From Roseomonas populi (GTDB lineage Bacteria; Pseudomonadota; Alphaproteobacteria; Acetobacterales; Acetobacteraceae), in contig NZ_JANJOU010000017.1 of the NCBI RefSeq assembly GCF_024594815.1, forward strand, positions 62,001 to 126,000: a DNA stretch of 64,000 bases. Direction: 5' to 3'. Made by a program: the position numbers and the translations under genes. Positions 16,748-25,016 of this stretch are shown here, in pieces. A model generated the notes under the pieces. The model made no database searches and had not been told where the DNA came from. It saw only the letters and a program-made list of their open reading frames with translations. The first letter of the stretch is position 1, and each line of letters opens with the position of its first letter.

Positions 16748-17691
16748 GCGCGCCCCCGCAGGCGGCGCAGCAGCGCGGTGAATGCCCCGGCGATGCCGCC
16801 GCGCAGCACGAAGACCGAGAGCATGAGGACGATGCCGATGCCGAGCTGCCAGTATTTCGGGCTCATCGCGGAGAGCGCGTCCTTCAGGTAGCCCAGGCCC
16901 GTTGCGCCCAGCACCACGCCGGGGATGCTGCCCGTGCCGCCGAGGGTGGCCATCATCATCACCTCCGCCGAGCGCTCGAAGCCCAGCATGTCCAGGCTGG
17001 CGAAGTTGCTGGTCTGCGCCAGCAGCGCACCCGCCAGCCCCGCGATCCCGCCGGAGATGGTGTAGGCGGTGGCAAGGTGCCGCCGCACCGGCGCGCCGAT
17101 GGCCGGCATGCGCCGCACATTCTCCCGGATGCCGCGCAGCGCCAGGCCGAAGGGCGAGCCGGCGAGGCGCCAGAGGAAGAAGTAGACGAGGGCGAGCACG
17201 GCGAGGCTGTAGAAGAAGGCCGTCTCCCCCGCGAAGTCGAAGCGGAACAGCCCGAGCACGGGGCCCATGGTGAAGTCGGACAGCCCGTCCGCCCCACCGG
17301 TGAGATCGCGCGCCTGGTTCGCCGCCTCGAACACCAGGAAGCCGACGCCGAGCGTGACGAGAAGCCGCGTCAGGTCGTTGCCCACGACGACGATCCGCGT
17401 CAGGACCAGGGCCAGCGCCGCGCTGACCAGCAGCGCCGCCAGGAGCCCGAGCAACGGCTCCTCCAGCCCGTGTCGCGCCAGGATGGCGGCGGTGTAGGCG
17501 CCCGTGCCGAAGAACACGGCGTGGCCGAGCGAGACCACCCCGGCATGGCCCTGCAGCAGGTCGTAGGAGAGGGCAAAGACCGAGAGGATGAAGAGGCTGG
17601 TGAAGAGGGTGAGATACTCCGGGAACAGGAAGTAGCCGGCCACCGCCAGGAGAAGGAGCGGCAGCCCGGCGCCGACGCGCACCAGCCTCAT
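16744..17691 (-). CDS. livM: Branched-chain-type ABC importer permease LivM
   Basis: A 315-residue permease with eight or more hydrophobic segments. Family blocks seen are SLGHAVFFGTGAYTAAIL, the RGIRENVRRMPAIGAPV cytoplasmic loop and GTGSIPGVVLGA near the C-terminus. The start is ATG 17691, whose ATGA overlaps the livH stop; the longer open frame upstream is a shadow of livH. It pairs with LivH to form the membrane channel of the importer. Confidence 0.95.
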   Translation of the reverse strand: MRLVRVGAGLPLLLLAVAGYFLFPEYLTLFTSLFILSVFALSYDLLQGHAGVVSLGHAVFFGTGAYTAAILARHGLEEPLLGLLAALLVSAALALVLTRIVVVGNDLTRLLVTLGVGFLVFEAANQARDLTGGADGLSDFTMGPVLGLFRFDFAGETAFFYSLAVLALVYFFLWRLAGSPFGLALRGIRENVRRMPAIGAPVRRHLATAYTISGGIAGLAGALLAQTSNFASLDMLGFERSAEVMMMATLGGTGSIPGVVLGATGLGYLKDALSAMSPKYWQLGIGIVLMLSVFVLRGGIAGAFTALLRRLRGRA

Positions 17692-18554
17692 GCCGCCCTC
17701 CGCGAGGCCAGGCCCTTGGGGAAGAACACCATCATGAGCACGAGGATCCCGTAGATCACGAAGCTGCCGACCTCCGGCACGTAGTACTTGAACAGCGCGT
17801 CGATGGCGCCGAGCGCGACGGCGGCGACGAAGGAGCCGGCGATGGAGCCGGGGCCCCCGATGGCCACCACCATCAGCAGCAGCACGAGGTACTTGAAGGG
17901 AAAGGTGGGATCGAGGCCGAGGAAGCCCACCGCCAGCGCGCCCCCCAGCCCCGCGAAGGCGGCGCCGAGCCCGAAGGTGATGGCGAAAAGGCGGGTGACA
18001 TGGATGCCGATGCCCTCCGCCGCGCGCCGGTTGTCCACCGCGGCCCGGACGCGGGCGCCGAAGAGGGTGGCGTTGAACAGCGCCACCAGCGCCCCCGCCG
18101 CCACCAGCCCGAAGAGGATGAGGAAGATACGGTAGCCCGTGATCTCCACCACGCCGAGGTCCACGCGGGTGGTCAGCCAGTCCGGCAGCAGCATGGGCTG
18201 CTGCTGCGGGCCGAAGAGGATGTTCGCCACCGCCCCCGCCGCGAAAGCGAGGCCGATGGAGAAGAGCACCTGCTGCAGCTCCGGCATCGGGTACACGCGC
18301 CGGATGACGAGCTGTTCCAGCACCACGCCGATCGCCCCGGTCAGGACCGCGGCGATCGGCAAGGTGAGCAGGAAGGGCACGCCGAAGCCGTTCAGCAGCA
18401 CCACGGCGGCGTAGCCCCCGCACATGGCGAAGGCGCCGTGCGCGAGGTTGATGAAGCGCATCAGCCCGAGCGTGATCGACAGGCCGATGGAGAAGAGGAA
18501 GAGCAGCATCCCATAGGCGATGCCGTCCGCAAGGATGCTGATCAGCCCGGACAT
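17688..18554 (-). CDS. livH: Branched-chain-type ABC importer permease LivH
   Basis: A 288-residue permease of usual length. The motif GLMRFINLAHGAFAMCGGY near residue 30 is the LivH hallmark, and the loop RAAVDNRRAAEGIGI plus the late GGPGSIAGSFVAA block fit. It follows livK by 9 bp and overlaps livM by 4 bp on the minus strand. Confidence 0.95.
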   Translation of the reverse strand: MSGLISILADGIAYGMLLFLFSIGLSITLGLMRFINLAHGAFAMCGGYAAVVLLNGFGVPFLLTLPIAAVLTGAIGVVLEQLVIRRVYPMPELQQVLFSIGLAFAAGAVANILFGPQQQPMLLPDWLTTRVDLGVVEITGYRIFLILFGLVAAGALVALFNATLFGARVRAAVDNRRAAEGIGIHVTRLFAITFGLGAAFAGLGGALAVGFLGLDPTFPFKYLVLLLMVVAIGGPGSIAGSFVAAVALGAIDALFKYYVPEVGSFVIYGILVLMMVFFPKGLASRRAA

Positions 18555-18563
18555 GGTTTCGGC

Positions 18564-19775
18564 TTAGGCCTTCGCCGGGTCCTTTACGCCCTCGATCGTC
18601 TCGAAGGCGATGTTGGCCCAGCGGCCGTCCTTCCGCTGCCCGCGGCGGATGTAGATGTTCTGCACGATGTCGCGCGTCGCCGGGTCGATCATGATGGGGC
18701 CGCGCGGGCTGTTCAGCCGCGCGCCCTTGATGGCGTTCATGATCGATTCCGCGTCCGTCTTGCCGCCGGTCTGCTGCAGGGCGTGGTAGATCAGCGCCAT
18801 GCCGTCATAGGCCTGCACGGTGCGGTAGCTCGGCATCGCGTTGGGGCCGGACATCTCGCGGAAGGCCTCGAGGAAGCGCTTGTTCTCCGCGTTGTCCAGC
18901 TCGACCTGGTAGTGGAGGGCGGAGACGACGCCGTCCAGCGCGTCGCCCATGGCGGGCACCAGGTTGTCGTCCACCACGTCGCCGGTGACCATCAGCTTGA
19001 TGCCGGAGCCGACGATGTTGCGCTCCTTCGTCTGCTTCATGAAGGCCACCGAGACGTCACCGCCCGGGCTGAAGCTGAACAGCCCGTCCGGCCGCGCCTC
19101 CACCGCGCGCTGGAGGAAGGGGGAGTACTCCATGCCCGCGACGGGGGTGCGGGCGCCGCCGATCACCTTGCCGCCGCCGGCCTCGAAGGCCTTGGTGAAC
19201 CAGGTCTCCGCGTCCAGGCCCGGGCCGTAGTCGGAGACGATGGTGTAGACGGTCTTCACCCCGTTCTTCGCGGCCCAGGTGCCGAGCGAGGCGGCCAGCT
19301 GCGGCAGCGTCATGGAGACGCGGGCGAAGTAGGGCGAGCGCTCCGTGATGATGGAGGTGGCCGCGTTGATGATGATGCCCGGCCTCTTCGCCTCAGTCAG
19401 CAGGGAGGCGGCGGAGAGGGCGTTGGGCGTGAAGCTGTAGCCGAGGATGATCTCCGCCCGGCTGCGCTGGATCAGCTCCTGCGTCATGCGGCGGGAGAGG
19501 TCGCCCGAGCCCGGCCCCTGGTCGTCGCGCGTCACCGTCTCCACGGTGATGTTGCCGACCTTCGTGCCGTGGATCTTCTGGAAGACCTTGATGCCGTCCT
19601 CGTTGTTGCGGCCCTGGTCGGCGAAGGTGCCGGAGAGGGGCAGGACGACGCCGACGACGAGCTTGCGCTCCTGCGCGATGGCCGGGCGGGCCAGCGGGGC
19701 CGCGGCGGCGGCGGCCGCGCCGAGGAGGACGGAACGCCGGCCTGCCGTGCCGGTCAGCGGGTTGCTGGGGGACAT
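18564..19775 (-). CDS. livK: ABC importer substrate-binding protein (LivK-like, type 1 fold)
   Basis: A 403-residue periplasmic binding protein. The N-terminus has a Tat-like RR pair (AGRRSVLLGAAAAAAA) and a cleavage site before QERKLVVGVVLPLSG, the typical start of the mature Peripla_BP_6 domain. ATG 19775 has AAGGAGAG at a good distance; longer open frame upstream belongs to the dioxygenase region in another frame. It lies 49 bp after the ring-cleavage dioxygenase and 9 bp before livH. Relatives in aromatic-degrading bacteria bind benzoate-type acids, and the context suggests that here, but no residue proves it. Confidence 0.92.
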   Translation of the reverse strand: MSPSNPLTGTAGRRSVLLGAAAAAAAPLARPAIAQERKLVVGVVLPLSGTFADQGRNNEDGIKVFQKIHGTKVGNITVETVTRDDQGPGSGDLSRRMTQELIQRSRAEIILGYSFTPNALSAASLLTEAKRPGIIINAATSIITERSPYFARVSMTLPQLAASLGTWAAKNGVKTVYTIVSDYGPGLDAETWFTKAFEAGGGKVIGGARTPVAGMEYSPFLQRAVEARPDGLFSFSPGGDVSVAFMKQTKERNIVGSGIKLMVTGDVVDDNLVPAMGDALDGVVSALHYQVELDNAENKRFLEAFREMSGPNAMPSYRTVQAYDGMALIYHALQQTGGKTDAESIMNAIKGARLNSPRGPIMIDPATRDIVQNIYIRRGQRKDGRWANIAFETIEGVKDPAKA

Positions 19776-19824
19776 GCGACGCTCTCCTTCATGCTTCTTT
19801 GGACGTGAGACCGCCGGGCAGCGC

Positions 19825-21051
19825 CTAGCGCGCGCCCGGCACCTGCCGCGTGGCCAGGAATTCCTCGAAGGTTTCGCCGCGCATCTCCGCATAAACCTCG
19901 AGGTTGGAGCGGCCGGAGAGGCGGGCGAACTTCTCCAGCACGAAGAAGTTGGCGCCGTAGCGCACCAGCCCCAGCCAGTCCCGCTCCAGCACCAGCCGCG
20001 TCTCCTCCGGTGTCAGCCCCGCGCGCTCGCAGGCGACCCGCTCGTCGGCGGAGAAGGCGGCGCGCGCGGCCGGATCCTTCATCTCCCAGAAGAAGCGGTT
20101 CAGCCGCAGCCGGTCGCGGCCCGTGGCGATGTCGAAGGCATAGGTGCCCTCGATCGCGTCCACGCCCTCCAGCTGCGGGTTCCCCGCCCGCGGTGCCGCC
20201 CTGGGCGCCTCCGGGTTGTTCTCCTCGAAGACGAGAACGGTCATCGCGGTGGTGGTGGCGAGGTAATAGTTCTGGTGGACCTTGGTGATGTCGTCGCTCA
20301 GCGCCCCGCGCATGGCGAGCCACATGATAACCTCGACGCTCTCCGCCCCGCCCAGGCGGATGTAGTCCACGTGCTTCATCTTCGCGAGCTGCTCGGGATC
20401 CTTCTCGATCAGCTCGATGAAGCGCATGTCCCATTCGGTGTCGTTGTAGCCCGTGCGCTCCCCGTGGATCTGGTGGGAGAGGCCGCCCGTGCCCACCACG
20501 GCCACCGTGATGTCCTCGGGGTAGGATTCGATGGCGCGGCGCAGCGCCTTGCCGAGTTTCCAGCAGCGCATGGCGGTGGGCAGGGGGTGCTGCACCACGT
20601 TCACCTCGATCGGCACCACCGCGCCCGGCCAGTTATCCTTGTGCGGCCAGAGCAGCGGCAGGGGCGAGAAGACGCCATGGTCCAGCGGCCGGTCCTGGAA
20701 CACCGCCGGGTCGAACTCCTCGTTCACCAGGCACTCGGCAATATGGGCGGAGAGGCCGGGGTGCCCGGGCAGGATCGGCAGGGGCCGGCGGCCCGCGCCC
20801 TCGTCCGCCACGTCGTAGCCAGGGGCCACGCCGATCGCGAAGGTAGGGTAGAGGTCGTAGAAGAAGGCGTTCAGGTGGTCGTTGTAGAAGAAGATCAGAA
20901 CGTCGGGCTTCTTCTCCGCCAGCCATTGCCGCGCCGGCTCATAGCCCTTGAACAGCGGCGACCAGGAGGGATCCTCCTGCTTGCCCTTGTCATAGGCGAC
21001 GCCGATCGTCGGCACGTGAGACGTCCCGATCCCACCGATGATCCTGGCCAT
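19825..21051 (-). CDS. Fused LigB-LigA class III extradiol dioxygenase (gallate/protocatechuate type)
   Basis: A 408-residue protein with the LigB-like catalytic domain first (~1-285) and a LigA-like domain at the C-terminus (~320-400; ALTPEETRLVLERDWLGL-type sequence), the arrangement of gallate dioxygenases and other fused protocatechuate 4,5-dioxygenase homologues. Fe(II) ligands expected from LigAB are His12 in GIGTSHVPTIG, His59 in FFYNDHLNAF and a Glu near 240. The catalytic His lies in GTGGLSHQIHG. It opens the ring of a dihydroxy- or trihydroxybenzoate. As pobA in the same island makes protocatechuate, that is the likely substrate, with gallate the alternative. It precedes livK by 49 bp. 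Confidence 0.9.
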   Translation of the reverse strand: MARIIGGIGTSHVPTIGVAYDKGKQEDPSWSPLFKGYEPARQWLAEKKPDVLIFFYNDHLNAFFYDLYPTFAIGVAPGYDVADEGAGRRPLPILPGHPGLSAHIAECLVNEEFDPAVFQDRPLDHGVFSPLPLLWPHKDNWPGAVVPIEVNVVQHPLPTAMRCWKLGKALRRAIESYPEDITVAVVGTGGLSHQIHGERTGYNDTEWDMRFIELIEKDPEQLAKMKHVDYIRLGGAESVEVIMWLAMRGALSDDITKVHQNYYLATTTAMTVLVFEENNPEAPRAAPRAGNPQLEGVDAIEGTYAFDIATGRDRLRLNRFFWEMKDPAARAAFSADERVACERAGLTPEETRLVLERDWLGLVRYGANFFVLEKFARLSGRSNLEVYAEMRGETFEEFLATRQVPGAR

Positions 21052-21187
21052 CAGACGCTTTCCCTACCCTGGGTTATAGGATGCGGCACCGCCGCCCGGC
21101 CGTCCAGGCGGGATAATCCGGGCGAACCGCGCCGGCGACGGTATGTTTTCGCGGTTGCCCGGTATCAGCGGGGGTTATAGCCGGGGA

Positions 21188-21874
21188 TCAGCTCCCCTTT
21201 CCGGCATCCAGCAGCCCGATCGTCTCATCCACCGTCAGCACGTCGCCGAAGCTCTGGAACACCGTGCTGAAGCCGATGTTGTGGTCCTCGTCGTAGCGCG
21301 CCGCATTGGCGTCGGAGACCATGACGACGTTGTAGTCCAGCATCATCGCGTCGCGCGCCGAGGTCTCGCAGCAGAAGTTCGTCAGCATGCCCGTGATCGC
21401 CACGTTGGTGATGCCGCGCGCGGCCAGCTTCTCCGGCAGGTCGGACTTGCCGGGGATGAAGGCGCTGAAGCGGGACTTCTCGGCCTGGATGTCCTCCGGC
21501 TTCGGCTCCAGCTCCGGGTGCAGCTCGTGGCCGGGCGCGCCCACCGTCAGGTTATCCCGGTGCCGCGCCGCGTTCGCCGGCGTGAAGAAGCGCTCGTGGT
21601 AGAGCGGCCAGAGGCTCCTGCCGCCCTCCCCCGCCGTCATCTTTACCCAGGCCACGTGGCCACCCCGCTCGCGGAAGGCACGGGCCAGGCGGTTGATGTT
21701 GGGGATGATGGCCACGGCCGGCGGCACGTCGGTCACGTAGAAGGCCTGCATGTCGATCACGACAAGGGCACTCTTCGCGGGCTCGAAGCCATCGAACACC
21801 CGCAGGCGGCCGCGCTTCTTCATCACGCGGTCCAGCACGTAGCCGGGCATCTCGAAGGGGGCGGGGTCGGTCAT
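21188..21874 (-). CDS. Isochorismatase-family cysteine hydrolase
   Basis: A 228-residue protein with the Asp-Lys-Cys triad of this superfamily: Asp in ALVVIDMQAFY, Lys in QAEKSRFSAF and Cys in TNFCCETSARDAMML. The ATG at 21874 is chosen because the conserved domain starts soon after; the open frame extends upstream without support. Members hydrolyse amides or enol ethers such as isochorismate, nicotinamide and carbamoylsarcosine; the substrate here is unknown. It lies upstream of the dioxygenase on the same strand (136-bp gap) and opposite the LysR gene, so it probably opens the aromatic operon. Confidence 0.88.
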   Translation of the reverse strand: MTDPAPFEMPGYVLDRVMKKRGRLRVFDGFEPAKSALVVIDMQAFYVTDVPPAVAIIPNINRLARAFRERGGHVAWVKMTAGEGGRSLWPLYHERFFTPANAARHRDNLTVGAPGHELHPELEPKPEDIQAEKSRFSAFIPGKSDLPEKLAARGITNVAITGMLTNFCCETSARDAMMLDYNVVMVSDANAARYDEDHNIGFSTVFQSFGDVLTVDETIGLLDAGKGS

Positions 21875-21998
21875 GGTCTCGTCCCTGGGGGTATTCAGGC
21901 GTTGTCCCGGGCCCCAGAATCCGATTGCCGAGGCGTGACAGCCAGCCGAAACTTCCCGGCGCCCCATCGAAAAGCCTTATGAACCGGAGGCGGCCCCT

Positions 21999-23231
21999 AT
22001 CACCCCGGCCCCGCACGCCATCAACCCCAAGCACCTCCGCGCCTTCCTGGCCGTCTCGCAGACCGGCAGCGTCGTCCGCTCCAGCCAGCGGCTGCGGCGC
22101 GTGCAGTCCGCGATCACGCGCGCCATCCAGGAGCTGGAACGGGAGCTGGGCGTCACCCTCTTCGAGCGGCGCCCGCAGGGCATGCTGCTGACGGGCACCG
22201 GCCATACCCTGCTGCACCGGGTGGAGCGGGCGTTCGCGGAGATGGAGAGCGCCCGCCGCGGCATCGCCGCCGCCGGCCCGCCCGCCGGCTGGAACGAGGC
22301 CGCGCCGATCTTCTCCCTCTCGCTCGGCCGCCAGCGCCTGTTGGCCTTCGCGGAGCTGGTGGAGCAGCGCCACATGGGCGCGGTGGCCGACAGCCTGATG
22401 ATCTCCCAGCCCGCGGTCAGCCAGGCCCTGCGAGAGGTGGAGATCGGCCTGGGGATCGAGGTCTTCATCCGCTCCCCCGCCGGCCTCCAGCCCACGCCGC
22501 TGGGCGCCCTCCTCGCGCTTCACGTCCGCCGGGCGTTGGCGGAGATCCGCGCGGCGGAGGTGGAGATCGGCCTCCTCCAGGGCGCCATGGCCGGGCGCGT
22601 CACCGTCGGCACCCTCTCCCTCGGCCGGGACCGCCTGCTGCCGCGCGCCATCCTGGGGATGCAGCAGCACCACCCCAACCTTTCCGTGACCACGCTGGAG
22701 GGCACCTTCGAGCACCTCTCCATGCGCCTACGGGCCGGCGACATCGATTTCATCCTCGGCGCCCTGCGCCCGCCGGAGCACACGATCGGCTTGCTGCGCG
22801 AGCCCATCGCGGAGGACGAGATGGCCCTGGTGGTGCGCGCCGGCCACCCGCTGGCCCGCCGCGGCGCCGCCGTGCCCGCCGCCGTACTCGCCGCCCTGGC
22901 CGCATCGCGCTGGGTGCTGCCGCAGCGCGGTACCCCCACGCGCGAGCTGCTGGAAGGCGCCCTGCGCGCCCGCGGCCTGCCGGAGCCGGCGGTGACGGTG
23001 GAGACCACCGACCTGACGATCACGCGCGGCCTGCTACTGGACAGCGACATGGTCACCGCCGTCTCGCCCCACCTCTTCCAGCACGAGATCGGGGCGAAAT
23101 CCCTGGCCGTGCTGCCCTTCGAGATGCCGGAAACCCGCCGCGCCATCGGCTTCCTGCAGCGCGCCGGCGGCAGCCCTTCCTTGGCGGCGCGGATGCTGAT
23201 GGATAGCATCCGGGCAGTGGGACGCCTGTGA
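21999..23231 (+). CDS. LysR-type regulator with two tandem HTH domains (ATC start proposed)
   Basis: A ~410-residue LysR protein, about 100 residues longer than usual. It has two N-terminal winged helices. The first (~10-70) contains HLRAFLAVSQTGSVVRSSQR and LERELGVTLFERRPQG; the second (~110-170) contains LLAFAELVEQRHMGAVADSL and MISQPAVSQALREVE. A normal effector domain follows. The first canonical start, GTG 22101, would cut the first HTH in half. Upstream of it the frame is open back to a TGA at 21936 with no ATG, GTG or TTG; ATC 21999 has GGAGG 8 bp before it. It is divergent from the isochorismatase-dioxygenase-liv run and probably controls it. Confidence 0.8.
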   Translation: MTPAPHAINPKHLRAFLAVSQTGSVVRSSQRLRRVQSAITRAIQELERELGVTLFERRPQGMLLTGTGHTLLHRVERAFAEMESARRGIAAAGPPAGWNEAAPIFSLSLGRQRLLAFAELVEQRHMGAVADSLMISQPAVSQALREVEIGLGIEVFIRSPAGLQPTPLGALLALHVRRALAEIRAAEVEIGLLQGAMAGRVTVGTLSLGRDRLLPRAILGMQQHHPNLSVTTLEGTFEHLSMRLRAGDIDFILGALRPPEHTIGLLREPIAEDEMALVVRAGHPLARRGAAVPAAVLAALAASRWVLPQRGTPTRELLEGALRARGLPEPAVTVETTDLTITRGLLLDSDMVTAVSPHLFQHEIGAKSLAVLPFEMPETRRAIGFLQRAGGSPSLAARMLMDSIRAVGRL

Positions 23232-23269
23232 CGGCGGAGGGGCGTTATGAAGTTGAGGAAGGGTCCAGC

Positions 23270-23614
23270 ATGAACCGCAGCCGACGCCCCCGCCCCGGGC
23301 CAGCGAAGAAGGGCTCCTCCCGCCCGGCGAGTCCCAGCGCCGAGGTTGCGCGGCTGAGCCGCAAGCTGGACGAGTGCCGCGCGAGGCTGGCGCAGATCGA
23401 GAAGCACGGGATCGACAGCGCCACGGCCCAGCGCCTCGCCGCCCTGGAGGAGGGGCAGCAGGTCGCGCGCGGGCAGGCCGTCGATGCGGCACTGGCGAAG
23501 TCGAAGGCCGAGGCGGAGCTGCGCGCGCTCCGGAAAGCCATCACCGAGGCGCCGGGCCCGCTCGGCTGGCTGCTGCGGAGGGCGACGCGGCGTCTCGATA
23601 TTAGCGGAGCCTAG
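23270..23614 (+). CDS. Small basic coiled-coil protein of unknown function
   Basis: I do not recognise this 114-residue protein. The first ~25 residues are Arg/Lys/Pro rich (MNRSRRPRPGPAKKGSS). A long Ala/Leu/Glu/Arg-rich stretch follows (SAEVARLSRKLDECRARLAQ to ~90) that would form a coiled coil, then a short basic tail. ATG 23270 is preferred because GAGGAAGGG lies just upstream; a GTG at 23228 overlapping the LysR stop is possible. Codon use looks like that of its neighbours, so it is probably a real gene, maybe cotranscribed with the regulator. Confidence 0.6.
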   Translation: MNRSRRPRPGPAKKGSSRPASPSAEVARLSRKLDECRARLAQIEKHGIDSATAQRLAALEEGQQVARGQAVDAALAKSKAEAELRALRKAITEAPGPLGWLLRRATRRLDISGA

Positions 23615-23650
23615 CCATCCCCGAAGGAGGATGGCAGGGCCGGGGCCCTG

Positions 23651-24832
23651 TCAGGGATAGTCCGGCAGGTAGTTCAGCATCACGTACTGCTCCGCGATGC
23701 TCGCCTGGGCATTGCGGGATCCCGCGATGTACTCCAGTTCCGCCAACTGCAGGTTGCGCTGCATGGGCGTGTGGTGACCGAACTTGTGCAGCAGCCCGGT
23801 GAGGGTGCTGGAGAAGCGCACCACCCGCCAGGCGCGCTCTACGCAAAGGGTGGAGTAGCCTTCCAGCTCGGCACGGGAGCCGGTGCGGTAGAATTCCGTC
23901 AGCGCGCGGCTGAGCACGCGCACGTCGGCCACTGCCATGTTCAGGCCCTTGGCGCCCGCCGGCGGCACGATGTGCACGGCGTCCCCGGCCAGGAACAGGC
24001 GGCCGTGCTGCATCGGCGCGGCGACGAAGGCACGCAGCTTCGCCAGGTCCCGCTGGAAGATCTCGCCCTCCTCGATCTCCGTGCGGCCCTCGTCGAACAT
24101 GCGGGCGTGCAGCTCGTCCCAGAAGCGGTCGTCGGACCAGGAATTCGGGTCCGTGTCCGCCGGCACCTGGAGGTAGAGGCGGGAGACCTGCATGGAGCGG
24201 CGGCTGCACAGGGCGAAGCCGCGGTCGCTGTTGGTATAGGTCATGTCCGGCATCGGCCGCGCGCGCGCCAGCACGCCGAGCCAGGCGAAGTCATAGACCT
24301 GCTCGAAGACCTGCAGGATGTCCTGAGGCATCGTGGCACGGCCGGCGCCGTGGTAGCCGTCGCAGCCCGCCACGAAGTCGCATTCCAGCACCTTGTCGGT
24401 GCCCCCTTCCGTGTAGTGGATGCGCGGCCGGTCGGTCTCGATGCCCTCGATGCGCGTGACCTGCGCCTCGAAGACCAGCGGGTCGCCGGCCTCCACGCGG
24501 GCGGCGATCAGGTCCTTCACCACCTCCTGCTGGCCGTAGATCATCACGGACTTGCCGGTCAGCCCGGGCAGGTCGAGGTGGATGGTGCGGCCGCGGAACC
24601 GCATGTCCAGCCCCTCGTCCACCAGCCCCTCGCGGCGCATGCGGGCATCGAGCCCCAGGCGGCCCAGCGTCTCGATCGTGCCGGGCTCCAGAACGCCGGC
24701 GCGCACGCGGCCCTCAACATAAGGGCGGCTGCGCGCCTCCAGGATCACGGATTCGATCCCCTGCGCCTTCAGCAGGTGGGAGAGGAACAGCCCCGCCGGG
24801 CCCGCGCCGATGATGCCGACCTGGGTTCGCAT
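23651..24832 (-). CDS. pobA: 4-hydroxybenzoate 3-monooxygenase
   Basis: A 393-residue flavoprotein, the standard PobA length. It has the dinucleotide motif GIIGAGPAGLFLSHLL, the DG-type motif CDFVAGCDGYHGAGR and the GD motif GRLFLAGDAVHIVPPAGAKGLNMA. ARSRPYVEGRVRAGVLEPGT matches the PobA substrate loop. It hydroxylates 4-hydroxybenzoate to protocatechuate with NADPH and O2. ATG 24832 has AGGAGGACGTC directly upstream. Product and context link it to the ring-cleavage dioxygenase 2.6 kb away, though it is transcribed separately from that operon. Confidence 0.95.
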   Translation of the reverse strand: MRTQVGIIGAGPAGLFLSHLLKAQGIESVILEARSRPYVEGRVRAGVLEPGTIETLGRLGLDARMRREGLVDEGLDMRFRGRTIHLDLPGLTGKSVMIYGQQEVVKDLIAARVEAGDPLVFEAQVTRIEGIETDRPRIHYTEGGTDKVLECDFVAGCDGYHGAGRATMPQDILQVFEQVYDFAWLGVLARARPMPDMTYTNSDRGFALCSRRSMQVSRLYLQVPADTDPNSWSDDRFWDELHARMFDEGRTEIEEGEIFQRDLAKLRAFVAAPMQHGRLFLAGDAVHIVPPAGAKGLNMAVADVRVLSRALTEFYRTGSRAELEGYSTLCVERAWRVVRFSSTLTGLLHKFGHHTPMQRNLQLAELEYIAGSRNAQASIAEQYVMLNYLPDYP

Positions 24833-25016
24833 GACGTCCTCCTGCCACTGGGCGCGGAATCTGTCGCGCCGGCCTGAGCCGGAAAAGACGCAAAACAACG
24901 CGGCCTGGTTCGAAATCCCTTATCCCGGCCCGCTGCACCCGCCGGATTGACCTGTGGGGGCAAGTGTATAGAGCATCCCGGTCCTACCGCCCGGAAGCCG
25001 CCGAAAGGATTCCCCC

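Noticed and set aside
18000-19808. A 602-codon plus-strand frame across livH and livK
   Set aside because: His/Arg/Asp-rich mirror of well-supported minus-strand transporter genes, without any domain pattern.
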